Shown one piece after another: positions 1 through 7,503 of a stretch of 8,343 nt of DNA. The notes beneath the pieces were generated by a model. The model ran no database searches, was not told where the DNA came from, and saw only the letters and a program-made list of their open reading frames with translations. Source of the DNA: Mycobacteriaceae bacterium (GTDB taxonomy: Bacteria > Actinomycetota > Actinomycetes > Mycobacteriales > Mycobacteriaceae); contig JAFAWC010000390.1 in NCBI GenBank assembly GCA_019242135.1, positions 1 to 8,343 on the forward strand, given 5' to 3'. Position 1 is the stretch's first letter, and every line of letters starts with the position of its first letter. The position numbers and the translations under genes are program-made.

Positions 1-1426
1 GTTGGTGTCCGGTCCCGCGGGTGTCGGTAAGGCGACCCTGGTGCGGGCGGTCTGCGCTGGGCGCCGCCTTGTCGAACTGGACGGTCCGGACGTGGGCGCG
101 CTGGCCGCGCCGGAGAGACTCGAGGCGGTCGCCGAGGCGGTCGCGACGGTCCGCGCCGGCGGCGGCGTCCTGCTGGTCACCGAAATCGACGCCCTGCTGC
201 CGATACCCGCCGAGCCCGTCGCGACACTGATCCTCGGCGAATTGCGCACCGCCGTCTCGACACCGGGGGTGGCGTTCATCGCGACGTCGCAGAAGCCCGA
301 TGGACTGGACCCGCGGGTGCGCTCCCCCGAGCTGTGTGATCGCGAACTGGGCCTCAGCCTTCCCGATGCGTCGACCCGCAAGGCGGTGCTGGAAGTGCTG
401 TTGCGAAACGTGCCCGCCGACGGTCTCGATCTCGACGACACTGCCCAGCGCACACCTGGTTTCGTGCGCGCCGACCTGGCTGCGCTGGTACGCGAGGCGG
501 CGTTGCGGGCCGCGGCGCGCGCCAGCGAGGACGGCAAGCCGCCGGCACTGCGGCACGACGACCTCGCCGGCGCGCTGACCGTGATCCGCCCACTGTCGCG
601 TTCGGCCACCGAAGAGGTCGCAGTCGGTGACGTCACCCTCGACGATGTCGGCGACATGGCCGAGACCAAGCAGGCGCTGACCGAGGCGGTGTTGTGGCCG
701 CTGCAGCATCCGGATACGTTCGCCCGGCTGGGTATCCAGCCGCCACGCGGTGTTCTGCTCTACGGTCCGCCGGGCTGCGGCAAAACGTTCGTGGTCCGCG
801 CATTGGCCAGCTCGGGACGATTGTCGGTGCACGCGGTCAAGGGTGCCGAGCTGATGGACAAGTGGGTCGGGGCGTCGGAGAAAGCCGTGCGGGAATTGTT
901 CCGCCGCGCACGTGATTCGGCCCCGTCACTGGTGTTCCTCGACGAAATCGACGCGCTGGCACCCCGCCGGGGCCAGAGTTTCGACTCCGGCGTCACCGAC
1001 CGGGTGGTGGCGGCGCTGTTGACCGAGCTGGACGGGATCGACCCGCTGCGCGATGTCGTCGTGCTCGGCGCCACAAATCGTCCCGATCTTGTCGATTCGG
1101 CGCTGCTGCGGCCCGGCCGGCTTGAGCGGTTGGTGTTCGTCGAGCCGCCCGACGCCGACGCGCGGCGCGAGATCCTGCGCACCGCAGCCAAGTCGGTGCC
1201 GCTCGCCGACGACGTGGACCTTGACGCGCTCGCCGAGCAGCTCCAGCGATACAGCGGCGCCGACTGTGTCGCACTGCTTCGCGAGGCGGCGCTGACGGCG
1301 ATGCGGCGCTCGATCGACGCCGCCGACGTCACCGCCGCGGACCTGGCCGCAGCCCGGGAGAAGGTCAAGCCGTCGCTGGCCCCGGTGCAGGTCGAGTCGC
1401 TGCGCGCGTTCGCGACCGGGCGTTAG
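1..1426 (+). CDS. Two-domain AAA+ ATPase, Cdc48/p97-like (Rv0435c/Cpa family), 3' part only
   Basis: The reading frame is open from base 2 to a TAG at 1424-1426. The first visible codon, TTG, is internal, because the frame opens just before a nucleotide-binding motif; the N-terminal domain of this roughly 730-residue family is missing. Counting visible residues, domain D1 has a P-loop GPAGVGKA (4-11), a Walker B-like TE (60-61) and LCDRE (111-115). Domain D2 is canonical: GPPGCGKT (255-262), pore loop KWVG (287-290), Walker B DE (314-315), sensor-1 Asn359 and arginine fingers Arg373 and Arg376. Cdc48-type proteins are hexameric unfoldases. From memory, the actinobacterial member (Cpa; Msm0858/Rv0435c) was reported to hydrolyse ATP and to interact with the proteasome core. 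The C-terminus ends FATGR, without the GQYL-type tail of the proteasomal ATPase Mpa. D1 departs from consensus at four key sites. The mrpA start follows 4 bases later, implying shared transcription. Family assignment is firm; substrates are unknown. Confidence 0.93.
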   Translation, partial: LVSGPAGVGKATLVRAVCAGRRLVELDGPDVGALAAPERLEAVAEAVATVRAGGGVLLVTEIDALLPIPAEPVATLILGELRTAVSTPGVAFIATSQKPDGLDPRVRSPELCDRELGLSLPDASTRKAVLEVLLRNVPADGLDLDDTAQRTPGFVRADLAALVREAALRAAARASEDGKPPALRHDDLAGALTVIRPLSRSATEEVAVGDVTLDDVGDMAETKQALTEAVLWPLQHPDTFARLGIQPPRGVLLYGPPGCGKTFVVRALASSGRLSVHAVKGAELMDKWVGASEKAVRELFRRARDSAPSLVFLDEIDALAPRRGQSFDSGVTDRVVAALLTELDGIDPLRDVVVLGATNRPDLVDSALLRPGRLERLVFVEPPDADARREILRTAAKSVPLADDVDLDALAEQLQRYSGADCVALLREAALTAMRRSIDAADVTAADLAAAREKVKPSLAPVQVESLRAFATGR

Positions 1427-1430
1427 TACC

Positions 1431-4289
1431 GTGCTCGCCATCCTGCTCGCGCACGCGGTCGCCGCTGCGCTGGCGCCGCTGCTGGTCCGTCGCTGGGGCC
1501 GGCTCGCGTTCTATCCTCTCGCTCTTGTTCCCGCGGCATCGTTTGTCTGGATCGCGCAGAACTGGCCGCAACCCCGCAGGACCGCCACCGTCCACCTGCG
1601 GTGGGTTCCTGAGCTGTCGATGAACATCGACCTGCGCTTCGACGCGCTGTCGGCGATCATGGCCGTGCTTGTTCTGGGCATCGGCGCGCTGGTGCTGTTC
1701 TACTGCTCCAATTATTTTCACCACCACGACGAGCACGCCGAGCCGCGGCTGCCCGGGTTCGCCGCGCAGCTCGTCGCATTCTCCGGCGCCATGTTCGGCC
1801 TGGTCATCAGCGACAACATGCTGTTCCTCTACGTCTTCTGGGAGCTGACAACGGTGTTGTCGTTCCTGTTGGTCGCCCACTACGCCGACCGCGCCACCAG
1901 CCGCCGTGCGGCGATGCAGGCGCTGCTGGTCACGACGGCGGGCGGCCTGGCGATGCTGGCAGGCATCGTCGTCCTCGGCCACGCCGCACACACCTACCTT
2001 TTGTCCACACTTGTCGCCCACCCCCCGTCCGGGCTCGTCGCATCCGTCGGCGTGTCACTGCTGCTCGCGGGCGCGGTCAGCAAATCGGCTCTGGTGCCGC
2101 TGCACTTCTGGCTGCCCGGTGCGATGGCGGCTCCCACACCGGTGAGCGCATATCTGCACGCCGCCGCAATGGTCAAGGCCGGCGTCTACCTCATCGCCCG
2201 GCTGACACCCGGTTTCGCCGACGCTCCGCCCTGGCGGCCCACCGTTGTCGTCCTTGGCATCCTCACCCTGCTACTCGCGGGCTGGCGGGCGGTGCGCGAG
2301 TACGACCTGAAGTTGATCCTCGCGTTCGGCACAGTCAGCCAGCTGGGATTCATCACCCTGCTGGTGGGTGCGGGTGGCGGTGATCTGATGCTGGCGGGCC
2401 TGGCGCTGCTGTGCGCCCACGCGTTGTTCAAAGCGGCGTTGTTCATGGTTGTCGGCGTCATCGACCACACCACCGGCACCCGCGACATTCGCCGGCTCGC
2501 CTGGCTCGGTCACGAATGCCGCCCGCTTTTCGTGATCGCAGCGTGTTCGGCGGCCAGCATGGCTGCTGTACCGCCGTTTTTGGGCTTCGTCGCGAAGGAG
2601 GCCGACTTCGAAACGATTGCGCACAGTGCGTCTCTGGGCGCAGCCGCACCTTTCGTGTTGACAGCCGTCGTGCTCGGCTCGGTCTTCACGACCATCTACA
2701 GCCTTCGTTTCCTGTGGGGAGCGTTCGCGCGCAAGGGCAGAAGTGCACCCAGCTCCCTGGTCGCCCACATGCACGCACCGCGGCCGAGTTTCCTTGTTCC
2801 GCCCGCCATCTTGGCCGCAGCCAGTCTCGCTCTCGGCATTGCGCCGGGCTGGCTCGGCAAAGTGCTGGACGACTACGCCGACGCCGTGCCGGGCGGCCAC
2901 ACTTTTCAGCTGTCACTGTGGCACGGCGTCGGCCTGCCCCTCGCGCTGTCGGTGATCGTGCTCGGAGCCGGTACCGGCGTGTTCCTATGGCGTAATCGGT
3001 TGCGGCGCGCCAGAATTGGCTGGCTGCCACTGGGCAACGCGGACCGTGTCTACGATGCCGTCGTGCACGCAGCCGACATGCTCTCGATCAGAGTCACCGC
3101 CGTCACTCAGCGCGGCTCGATACCGGGCACCCAGGCGGTCATCCTGTCGACCCTGGTACTGCTGCCGATCGCCGCGCTCGCCGTCGGCACCCGCGACCGT
3201 CCGCAATTCCGGCTGTGGGATTCATCGTTGCAGCCCGTGGTGGGCGTCCTGATCGTTGTCGCCGCGCTGGGTTCGACAGTGATGCGCAACCGGCTGGCGG
3301 GCGTACTGCTCGTCGGCCTGACCGGCTACGGCTGCGGCGTCATCTTCGCCTTACACGGGGCGCCGGACCTGGCGCTCACGCAATTCCTTGTCGAGACACT
3401 GACGCTGGTGGTGTTCGTGCTCGTGCTGCGTGCGTTACCGGCCCAAGTGCGCGTCGAGAACATCAGGTGGCACCGCTGGTCGCGGCTGGCATTGGCGGTT
3501 GCGGTCGGCGCGACCGTCACGGTTCTGGTGACCTACGCGACGGCGGCCCGAACCGGCGCCTCCGTCGCGTCGGCGCTGCCCGACACGGCCTACCACCGCG
3601 GCCACGGCGCGAACACGGTCAATGTGCTGCTCGTCGACATTCGCGCCTGGGACACCCTCGGCGAGGTTCTGGTACTGCTGGTGGCGGCGACGGGTGTGGC
3701 ATCAATGGTCTTTCGCCACCGCAGGTTCGGCGCCGCGCCTCGCGTCTCTGATGCTCCGCGGCCCGCTCCCGCCAGCAGCGACGTGACGTGGCTCCGCGGC
3801 AGTGAGCTGCGCGACCCGCGTCACCGGTCGCTAGTGCTCGAGGTGGCGACGCGGGTGATCTTCCCACTGATCATGGTGTTGTCGGCGTACTTCTTTTTCA
3901 CCGGTCACAACACACCGGGCGGCGGCTTCGCGGGGGGGCTGACCGCCGGGCTCGCACTGGTTCTGCGTTACCTCGCAGGCGGCCGCTACGAACTCGGCGA
4001 AACGTTGCCTGTCGACGTCGGCAAGGTGCTCGGTGTCGGGCTGTTCCTGTCGGCGAGTACCGCTGCGGCCCCGCTGCTGCTTGGCGCGCCGGTGCTGTCG
4101 TCGAGGCTATTCGAATTCGACATGCCGGTGCTGGGCCACGTCACGTTCGTCACCGCGCTGATCTTCGACCTGGGGGTGTATCTGATCGTGGTGGGTTTGG
4201 TTCTTGACGTGCTGCGCAGCCTCGGCGCCCGCCTTGATGACGAGCTCGCTCCCTCCGCCGCCGAATCCCGGAAGGCTGCATTCCGGTGA
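1431..4289 (+). CDS. mrpA: Na+/H+ antiporter subunit MrpA with fused MrpB domain
   Basis: Integral membrane protein of 952 residues, the largest subunit of the multi-subunit Mrp cation/proton antiporter. Residues 1 to about 500 are a NuoL-like antiporter module. The polar residues expected along its proton path are visible: Glu138 (FWELTT), Lys218 with His225, His243, Lys249, Lys294, His330 with Lys334, and Lys389. Residues about 560-765 are the MrpA C-terminal region, with the GAPDLALTQ motif (643-651), Glu655 and a NuoJ/MbhE-like stretch (Asp741, Glu745). A charged loop at about 766-800 leads to an MrpB domain (about 803-935) marked by GHNTPGGGF (825-833). No separate mrpB gene follows, so the fusion supplies that subunit; I recall the same arrangement in other actinobacteria. 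The GTG start at 1431 lies 4 bases after the ATPase stop, preceded only by a weak ribosome site (gaccggg, 1414-1420). The stop overlaps the mrpC start. Assignment is secure; ion selectivity (Na+, K+, Li+) cannot be read from sequence. Confidence 0.95.
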   Translation: MLAILLAHAVAAALAPLLVRRWGRLAFYPLALVPAASFVWIAQNWPQPRRTATVHLRWVPELSMNIDLRFDALSAIMAVLVLGIGALVLFYCSNYFHHHDEHAEPRLPGFAAQLVAFSGAMFGLVISDNMLFLYVFWELTTVLSFLLVAHYADRATSRRAAMQALLVTTAGGLAMLAGIVVLGHAAHTYLLSTLVAHPPSGLVASVGVSLLLAGAVSKSALVPLHFWLPGAMAAPTPVSAYLHAAAMVKAGVYLIARLTPGFADAPPWRPTVVVLGILTLLLAGWRAVREYDLKLILAFGTVSQLGFITLLVGAGGGDLMLAGLALLCAHALFKAALFMVVGVIDHTTGTRDIRRLAWLGHECRPLFVIAACSAASMAAVPPFLGFVAKEADFETIAHSASLGAAAPFVLTAVVLGSVFTTIYSLRFLWGAFARKGRSAPSSLVAHMHAPRPSFLVPPAILAAASLALGIAPGWLGKVLDDYADAVPGGHTFQLSLWHGVGLPLALSVIVLGAGTGVFLWRNRLRRARIGWLPLGNADRVYDAVVHAADMLSIRVTAVTQRGSIPGTQAVILSTLVLLPIAALAVGTRDRPQFRLWDSSLQPVVGVLIVVAALGSTVMRNRLAGVLLVGLTGYGCGVIFALHGAPDLALTQFLVETLTLVVFVLVLRALPAQVRVENIRWHRWSRLALAVAVGATVTVLVTYATAARTGASVASALPDTAYHRGHGANTVNVLLVDIRAWDTLGEVLVLLVAATGVASMVFRHRRFGAAPRVSDAPRPAPASSDVTWLRGSELRDPRHRSLVLEVATRVIFPLIMVLSAYFFFTGHNTPGGGFAGGLTAGLALVLRYLAGGRYELGETLPVDVGKVLGVGLFLSASTAAAPLLLGAPVLSSRLFEFDMPVLGHVTFVTALIFDLGVYLIVVGLVLDVLRSLGARLDDELAPSAAESRKAAFR

Positions 4290-4765
4290 CCACTGCCGTA
4301 GTCCCGTTGGTGTTGATCGGCGTGCTCACCAGCGCCGGCGTCTATCTGTTGCTCGAACGCAATCTGACGCGAATGCTGTTGGGCCTTTTGCTTGTCGGCA
4401 ATGCAACCAACCTGCTGATCCTGACCGTCGGCGGCGAGTCGGGCGAGCCACCGATCCACGGGCACACCAGCGCGACTCGCACCTCCATCGCCGACCCGTT
4501 GGTGCAGGGCATGATCCTGACCGCGATCGTGATCACGATGGGGGTCGCCGCGTTCGTCCTCGCGCTGGCGTACCGGTCTTATCGGCTCACGACAGCCGAG
4601 GAAGTGACGAACGACCCGGAGGACACCCGCGTGTCCCAGCAGACTGAGGACCAGGCGCAGGAGGACGTTGTTCACCCGGAGCTGGAGCCGGACGAGGACG
4701 AACCCGCCGAATTGGACGCCCTGCCACCCCATTCCCGCAAAGCTCAACTCCGAGAGCGGCCGTGA
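4286..4765 (+). CDS. mrpC: Na+/H+ antiporter subunit MrpC (NuoK-like) with long acidic tail
   Basis: A 159-residue protein whose first 100 residues form a NuoK-like membrane domain of three helices (about 5-23, 29-48 and 73-96). Glu24 in LLLERN matches the conserved glutamate of the NuoK/MrpC family. The SIADPLVQGMILTAIVI stretch (67-83) is the family's signature before helix 3. In the Mrp complex, MrpC packs beside the antiporter modules and helps form the ion path. The GTG start at 4286 overlaps the mrpA stop as GTGA, with GGAAGG at 4270-4275 as a ribosome site 10 bases upstream. Residues about 101-159 form a hydrophilic tail rich in Glu, Asp, Gln and Pro, probably cytoplasmic and disordered. 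MrpC of Bacillus and Staphylococcus is about 113 residues, so the tail is an addition. Identity is secure; tail function is unknown. Confidence 0.94.
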   Translation: MTTAVVPLVLIGVLTSAGVYLLLERNLTRMLLGLLLVGNATNLLILTVGGESGEPPIHGHTSATRTSIADPLVQGMILTAIVITMGVAAFVLALAYRSYRLTTAEEVTNDPEDTRVSQQTEDQAQEDVVHPELEPDEDEPAELDALPPHSRKAQLRERP

Positions 4766-6354
4766 CGCTCGCGGCCACCCTCACCCCGCTGCCGGTGCTA
4801 ATCCCCGTCGGCGGTGCGGCGCTGACGATGATCGTGGGGCGCCATCCTCGCCTGCAGCAGGTGATCACTTTGGCGGCGTTGGCATCGGTCGTGGCGGTGT
4901 GCGCGACGCTGATCTATCTCACGGACCGCCACGGCACCATCGCGGTGTTCGTCGGCGGCTGGGGTCAGCTGGTAGCGGGGCTGGGACCGCTGGGCATCGC
5001 ACTGGTGGTGGACCGGCTGTCGGCGCTGATGATGATCGTGTCGTCGATCGTGCTGCTGGCCGTCGTCCTCTACGCGATCGGCCAGGGCATCCGCGACGGC
5101 GATGAGCGCCAGCCCGTGTCGATCTTTCTGCCGACGTATCTGGTGCTGTCGGCGGGTGTCTGCGACGCGTTCCTGGCCGGCGACTTGTTCAACCTTTTCG
5201 TCGGCTTCGAGGTGCTGCTGACCGCGAGCTTCGTACTGCTGACCATCGGAGCAAGCGCGGACCGGGTGCGCGCCGGCATCGCCTACGTCATGGTCTCGAT
5301 GGTGTCGTCGTTGATCTTTCTGTTCGGCGTGGCGCTTGTCTATGCGACGACGGGGACGCTGAATATGGCCGAGCTCGCGCAGCGCGTCGACCACGTCGCC
5401 CCGGGCACCCGTAGTGCGGTCTTCGCGGTACTCCTCGTCGCGTTCGGCATCAAGGCCGCGGTGTTCCCGCTGTCGGCATGGCTGCCCGACTCCTATCCCA
5501 CGGCGCCGGCGCCGGTGACCGCCGTGTTCGCCGGCCTGCTGACGAAAGTCGGTGTTTACGCGATCATCCGCGCGCATTCGCTGCTGTTTCCGGCCGCCGG
5601 CCTGGACAACGTCCTGCTCTGGGCTGCGCTGCTGACGATGCTGATCGGCGTGCTCGGCGCGATCGCGCAAAGCGACATTAAACGACTGCTCTCCTTCACC
5701 TTGGTCAGCCACATCGGATACATGGTGTTCGGCATCGCGCTGGCCACCCAGCCGGGAATGTCGGGCGCCATCTACTACGTCGTTCACCACATCATCGTGC
5801 AGACCACGCTGTTCTTGGTTGCCGGCCTGATCGAGCGCCAAGCCGGCGCCTCGACGCTGCGTCGGCTCGGCGGCTTGGCCACTACCAGCCCCGTGCTGGC
5901 CATGCTTTTCCTCATACCGGCTCTCAATCTCGGTGGTGTCCCGCCGTTTTCCGGCTTCCTCGGCAAGGTTGCGCTGCTGCAAGCAGGCGCCCAGCACGGG
6001 TCGGCGCTGGCCTGGATCCTCGTCGTCGGGGGCGTTAGCACCAGCCTGCTCACGCTCTACGTCGTGACCCGGGTCTACAGCAAGGCGTTCTGGCGGCCAC
6101 GCGCCGACGCACCGGAAGGTGCGCTCGCCGCGGCAAGTCCGGCGGCGCTGCTTGACGATGCCTCCGACATCGCGTTCATCGAGCGAGAAGATGTGGGCCG
6201 GATGCCGGTGGGCATGCTGGCGGCCACGATCGCGCTGATCGTCGTCGGGCTCACACTGACCGTGATGGCCGGACCGATTTTTTCCTACGCCGATCGCGCA
6301 GCCGCCCAGGTACTCGACCGGGAGCAGTACATCACGGCGGTGGAAGCGCAATGA
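4762..6354 (+). CDS. mrpD: Na+/H+ antiporter subunit MrpD (NuoM/N-like)
   Basis: A 530-residue integral membrane protein of the complex I antiporter-like family, with about 14 predicted helices. It is the second large ion-translocating subunit of the Mrp complex. Key polar residues are in place: Glu150 (VGFEVLL), Lys231 (GIKAAVFPLSAWLPD), Lys262 (LLTKVG), Lys307 (SDIKRLLSF), His317, His342 and His343, and Lys402 (GFLGKV). At 347 this protein has Gln (HHIIVQTT), where S. aureus MnhD, as I recall it, has Lys. It is about 30 residues longer than the Bacillus and Staphylococcus proteins. The extra length lies mainly in a polar, acidic loop at about 446-482, before the last helix (about 483-504). 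The GTG start at 4762 overlaps the mrpC stop; the ribosome site (gagag, 4752-4756) is weak, so translation is probably coupled to mrpC. The stop overlaps the mrpE ATG. Confidence 0.95.
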   Translation: MTLAATLTPLPVLIPVGGAALTMIVGRHPRLQQVITLAALASVVAVCATLIYLTDRHGTIAVFVGGWGQLVAGLGPLGIALVVDRLSALMMIVSSIVLLAVVLYAIGQGIRDGDERQPVSIFLPTYLVLSAGVCDAFLAGDLFNLFVGFEVLLTASFVLLTIGASADRVRAGIAYVMVSMVSSLIFLFGVALVYATTGTLNMAELAQRVDHVAPGTRSAVFAVLLVAFGIKAAVFPLSAWLPDSYPTAPAPVTAVFAGLLTKVGVYAIIRAHSLLFPAAGLDNVLLWAALLTMLIGVLGAIAQSDIKRLLSFTLVSHIGYMVFGIALATQPGMSGAIYYVVHHIIVQTTLFLVAGLIERQAGASTLRRLGGLATTSPVLAMLFLIPALNLGGVPPFSGFLGKVALLQAGAQHGSALAWILVVGGVSTSLLTLYVVTRVYSKAFWRPRADAPEGALAAASPAALLDDASDIAFIEREDVGRMPVGMLAATIALIVVGLTLTVMAGPIFSYADRAAAQVLDREQYITAVEAQ

Positions 6355-6896
6355 ACACCCTGACGGTCAGGCGCTGGGCGCTGAGGATATGGGTGCTGTG
6401 CTGGTTGATGCTGGTCTGGGTTCTATTGTGGGGCAACGCCTCTGCTGCCAACATCCTCAGCGGCCTGCTCATATCGCTGCTTATCACGGTGCTGCTGCCA
6501 CTGCCGGTGGTGCCCGTGGAGGGCCGGCTTCATCCGTTGTCGCTGGCCAAGCTGATGGCCGTGGTGGGCTGGTTTTTGGTGCAGTCCAGCCTTCAGGTGG
6601 CGTGGCTGGCCATCAAGCCGGGGCCGCCGCCCATGAGCGCCGTGCTGCGCGCCACGGTCGCGGTGAAGTCCGATCTCGTTCTCGCACTCGCCGTCAACGC
6701 GATCAACCTCACGCCGGGCACGCTGGTGCTGGAGATCGACCGCGATCAGCGCCGCCTGTTCATCCACGTGCTCAACGTCGGTTCTGCGCACGCGGTCGAT
6801 CGTTTTCACCGCGAAGTAGAGCTGCTTGAGCGCCTACTGATCGCGGCATTCGAACGCGAAAAGGATTGGAAATCAGCGGCACAGGAGCACCCGTGA
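6351..6896 (+). CDS. mrpE: Na+/H+ antiporter subunit MrpE
   Basis: A 181-residue small Mrp subunit. Two or three helices lie at about residues 12-57 (with the family-typical WVLLWG, 23-28) and a further hydrophobic stretch at about 65-88. A conserved soluble region follows, with AINLTPGTLVLEID (117-130), the hallmark of MrpE/MnhE, and a positively charged cytoplasmic C-terminus. MrpE is needed for assembly or full activity of the complex rather than forming a known ion path itself. The ATG start at 6351 overlaps the mrpD stop as ATGA. A good ribosome site (GGTGGAAG, 6339-6346) lies inside the end of mrpD. It is the only gene of the operon that uses ATG. Length is slightly above the roughly 160 residues of Firmicute homologues. 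Confidence 0.93.
   Translation: MNTLTVRRWALRIWVLCWLMLVWVLLWGNASAANILSGLLISLLITVLLPLPVVPVEGRLHPLSLAKLMAVVGWFLVQSSLQVAWLAIKPGPPPMSAVLRATVAVKSDLVLALAVNAINLTPGTLVLEIDRDQRRLFIHVLNVGSAHAVDRFHREVELLERLLIAAFEREKDWKSAAQEHP
6883..6887 (+). promoter_or_regulatory. Ribosome binding site of mrpF
   Basis: AGGAG is the cleanest Shine-Dalgarno match in the operon, with 5 bases between it and the GTG at 6893. It lies within the end of mrpE and decides the mrpF start against the upstream TTG at 6866. Confidence 0.75.
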
Positions 6897-7171
6897 CGAT
6901 CGTCTGGATTATGGCCGCGGTGATGTTGGTCGCCGCGGCGGCGCTGACGACCTTCCGCATTCTGGCCGGCCCGAGCACTTTGGACCGGCTGGTCGCGTTG
7001 GACACCCTTGTCGCCGTGGCGATGTGCGGTCTGGGCACCTGGGCAGCATTCAGTCTCGACTCCACGGTGGTCTACGGGATCACCGCACTGTCTCTGATCA
7101 GCTTCGTTGGTTCGGTCAGCGTGGCGCGCTTCCGCGTGCCGGACAACGAGCCGCAGGCGGATGGGTCGTGA
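6893..7171 (+). CDS. mrpF: Na+/H+ antiporter subunit MrpF
   Basis: A 92-residue protein with three transmembrane helices (about 2-22, 34-55 and 58-78). It carries the MrpF signature RILAGPSTLDRLVALD (22-37); Asp31 is the conserved acidic residue of the family. I chose the GTG at 6893 over an in-frame TTG at 6866. It overlaps the mrpE stop as GTGA, sits 5 bases after a clear AGGAG ribosome site, and gives the normal family length and N-terminus (MTIVWIM). The TTG start would add nine residues absent from the family. MrpF is a small membrane subunit of the antiporter, thought to lie near the MrpA C-terminal region. The C-terminus is short and polar (residues 79-92). Confidence 0.93.
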   Translation: MTIVWIMAAVMLVAAAALTTFRILAGPSTLDRLVALDTLVAVAMCGLGTWAAFSLDSTVVYGITALSLISFVGSVSVARFRVPDNEPQADGS

Positions 7172-7503
7172 TCTCCCTCGACGTGGTGGCCGGGGTGCTC
7201 GTGCTCGGCGGGTCGATCCTGGCCCTCACCGCCTCAATCGGAGTAGTGCGGTTTCCGGACACCTTGTCGCGCATGCACGCCGCAACCAAGCCGCAGGTGC
7301 TCGGCCTTCTACTCGTGTTGACGGGCGCCGCGGTCCGGCTGCGCGGCAACGCCGACGTGGGGATGATCGTCCTTACCGCGATGTTCACGCTGATCACCGC
7401 ACCCGTGGTCGCCAACCGGGTCGGCCGGCTCGCCTACCGCGAACGCTGTGTGCGCGAGGACCTCCTCACCGTTGACGAGCTCGGCCGGGACTCGAATCTG
7501 TAA
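7168..7503 (+). CDS. mrpG: Na+/H+ antiporter subunit MrpG
   Basis: A 111-residue protein with three helices (about 4-24, 43-56 and 64-84) and the diagnostic MrpG/PhaG motif GVVRFPDTLSRMHAATK (25-41). The GTG at 7168 overlaps the mrpF stop as GTGA and follows AGGCGG (7155-7160) by 7 bases. The frame stays open upstream to 7024, but those residues are only the alternate frame of mrpF and have no family counterpart. MrpG is the last subunit of the complex and is needed for assembly and activity. The charged tail from about residue 88 (YRERCVREDLLTVDELGRD) is probably cytoplasmic. The TAA at 7501-7503 ends the operon; no further Mrp gene follows. Confidence 0.93.
   Translation: MISLDVVAGVLVLGGSILALTASIGVVRFPDTLSRMHAATKPQVLGLLLVLTGAAVRLRGNADVGMIVLTAMFTLITAPVVANRVGRLAYRERCVREDLLTVDELGRDSNL

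Noticed and set aside
1365..2021. A 218-codon minus-strand frame opposite the start of mrpA
   Set aside because: Same shadow effect: polar low-information composition, no motif, no ribosome site, fully opposite conserved coding sequence.
4798..6351. A 517-codon open frame on the minus strand opposite the whole of mrpD
   Set aside because: It is the antisense of a clear, family-matching gene. Its product is rich in Arg, His, Gln and Asp with no recognisable domain, and stop codons are rare in this frame simply because of high GC and codon bias.
6866..6892. TTG at 6866 as the mrpF start
   Set aside because: It adds nine residues not found in the family and lacks a ribosome site. GTG 6893 has AGGAG and the 4-base overlap.
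7024..7167. Longer mrpG start at 7024
   Set aside because: The extra 48 residues are the alternate frame of mrpF, and the MrpG family begins at about the GTG at 7168.
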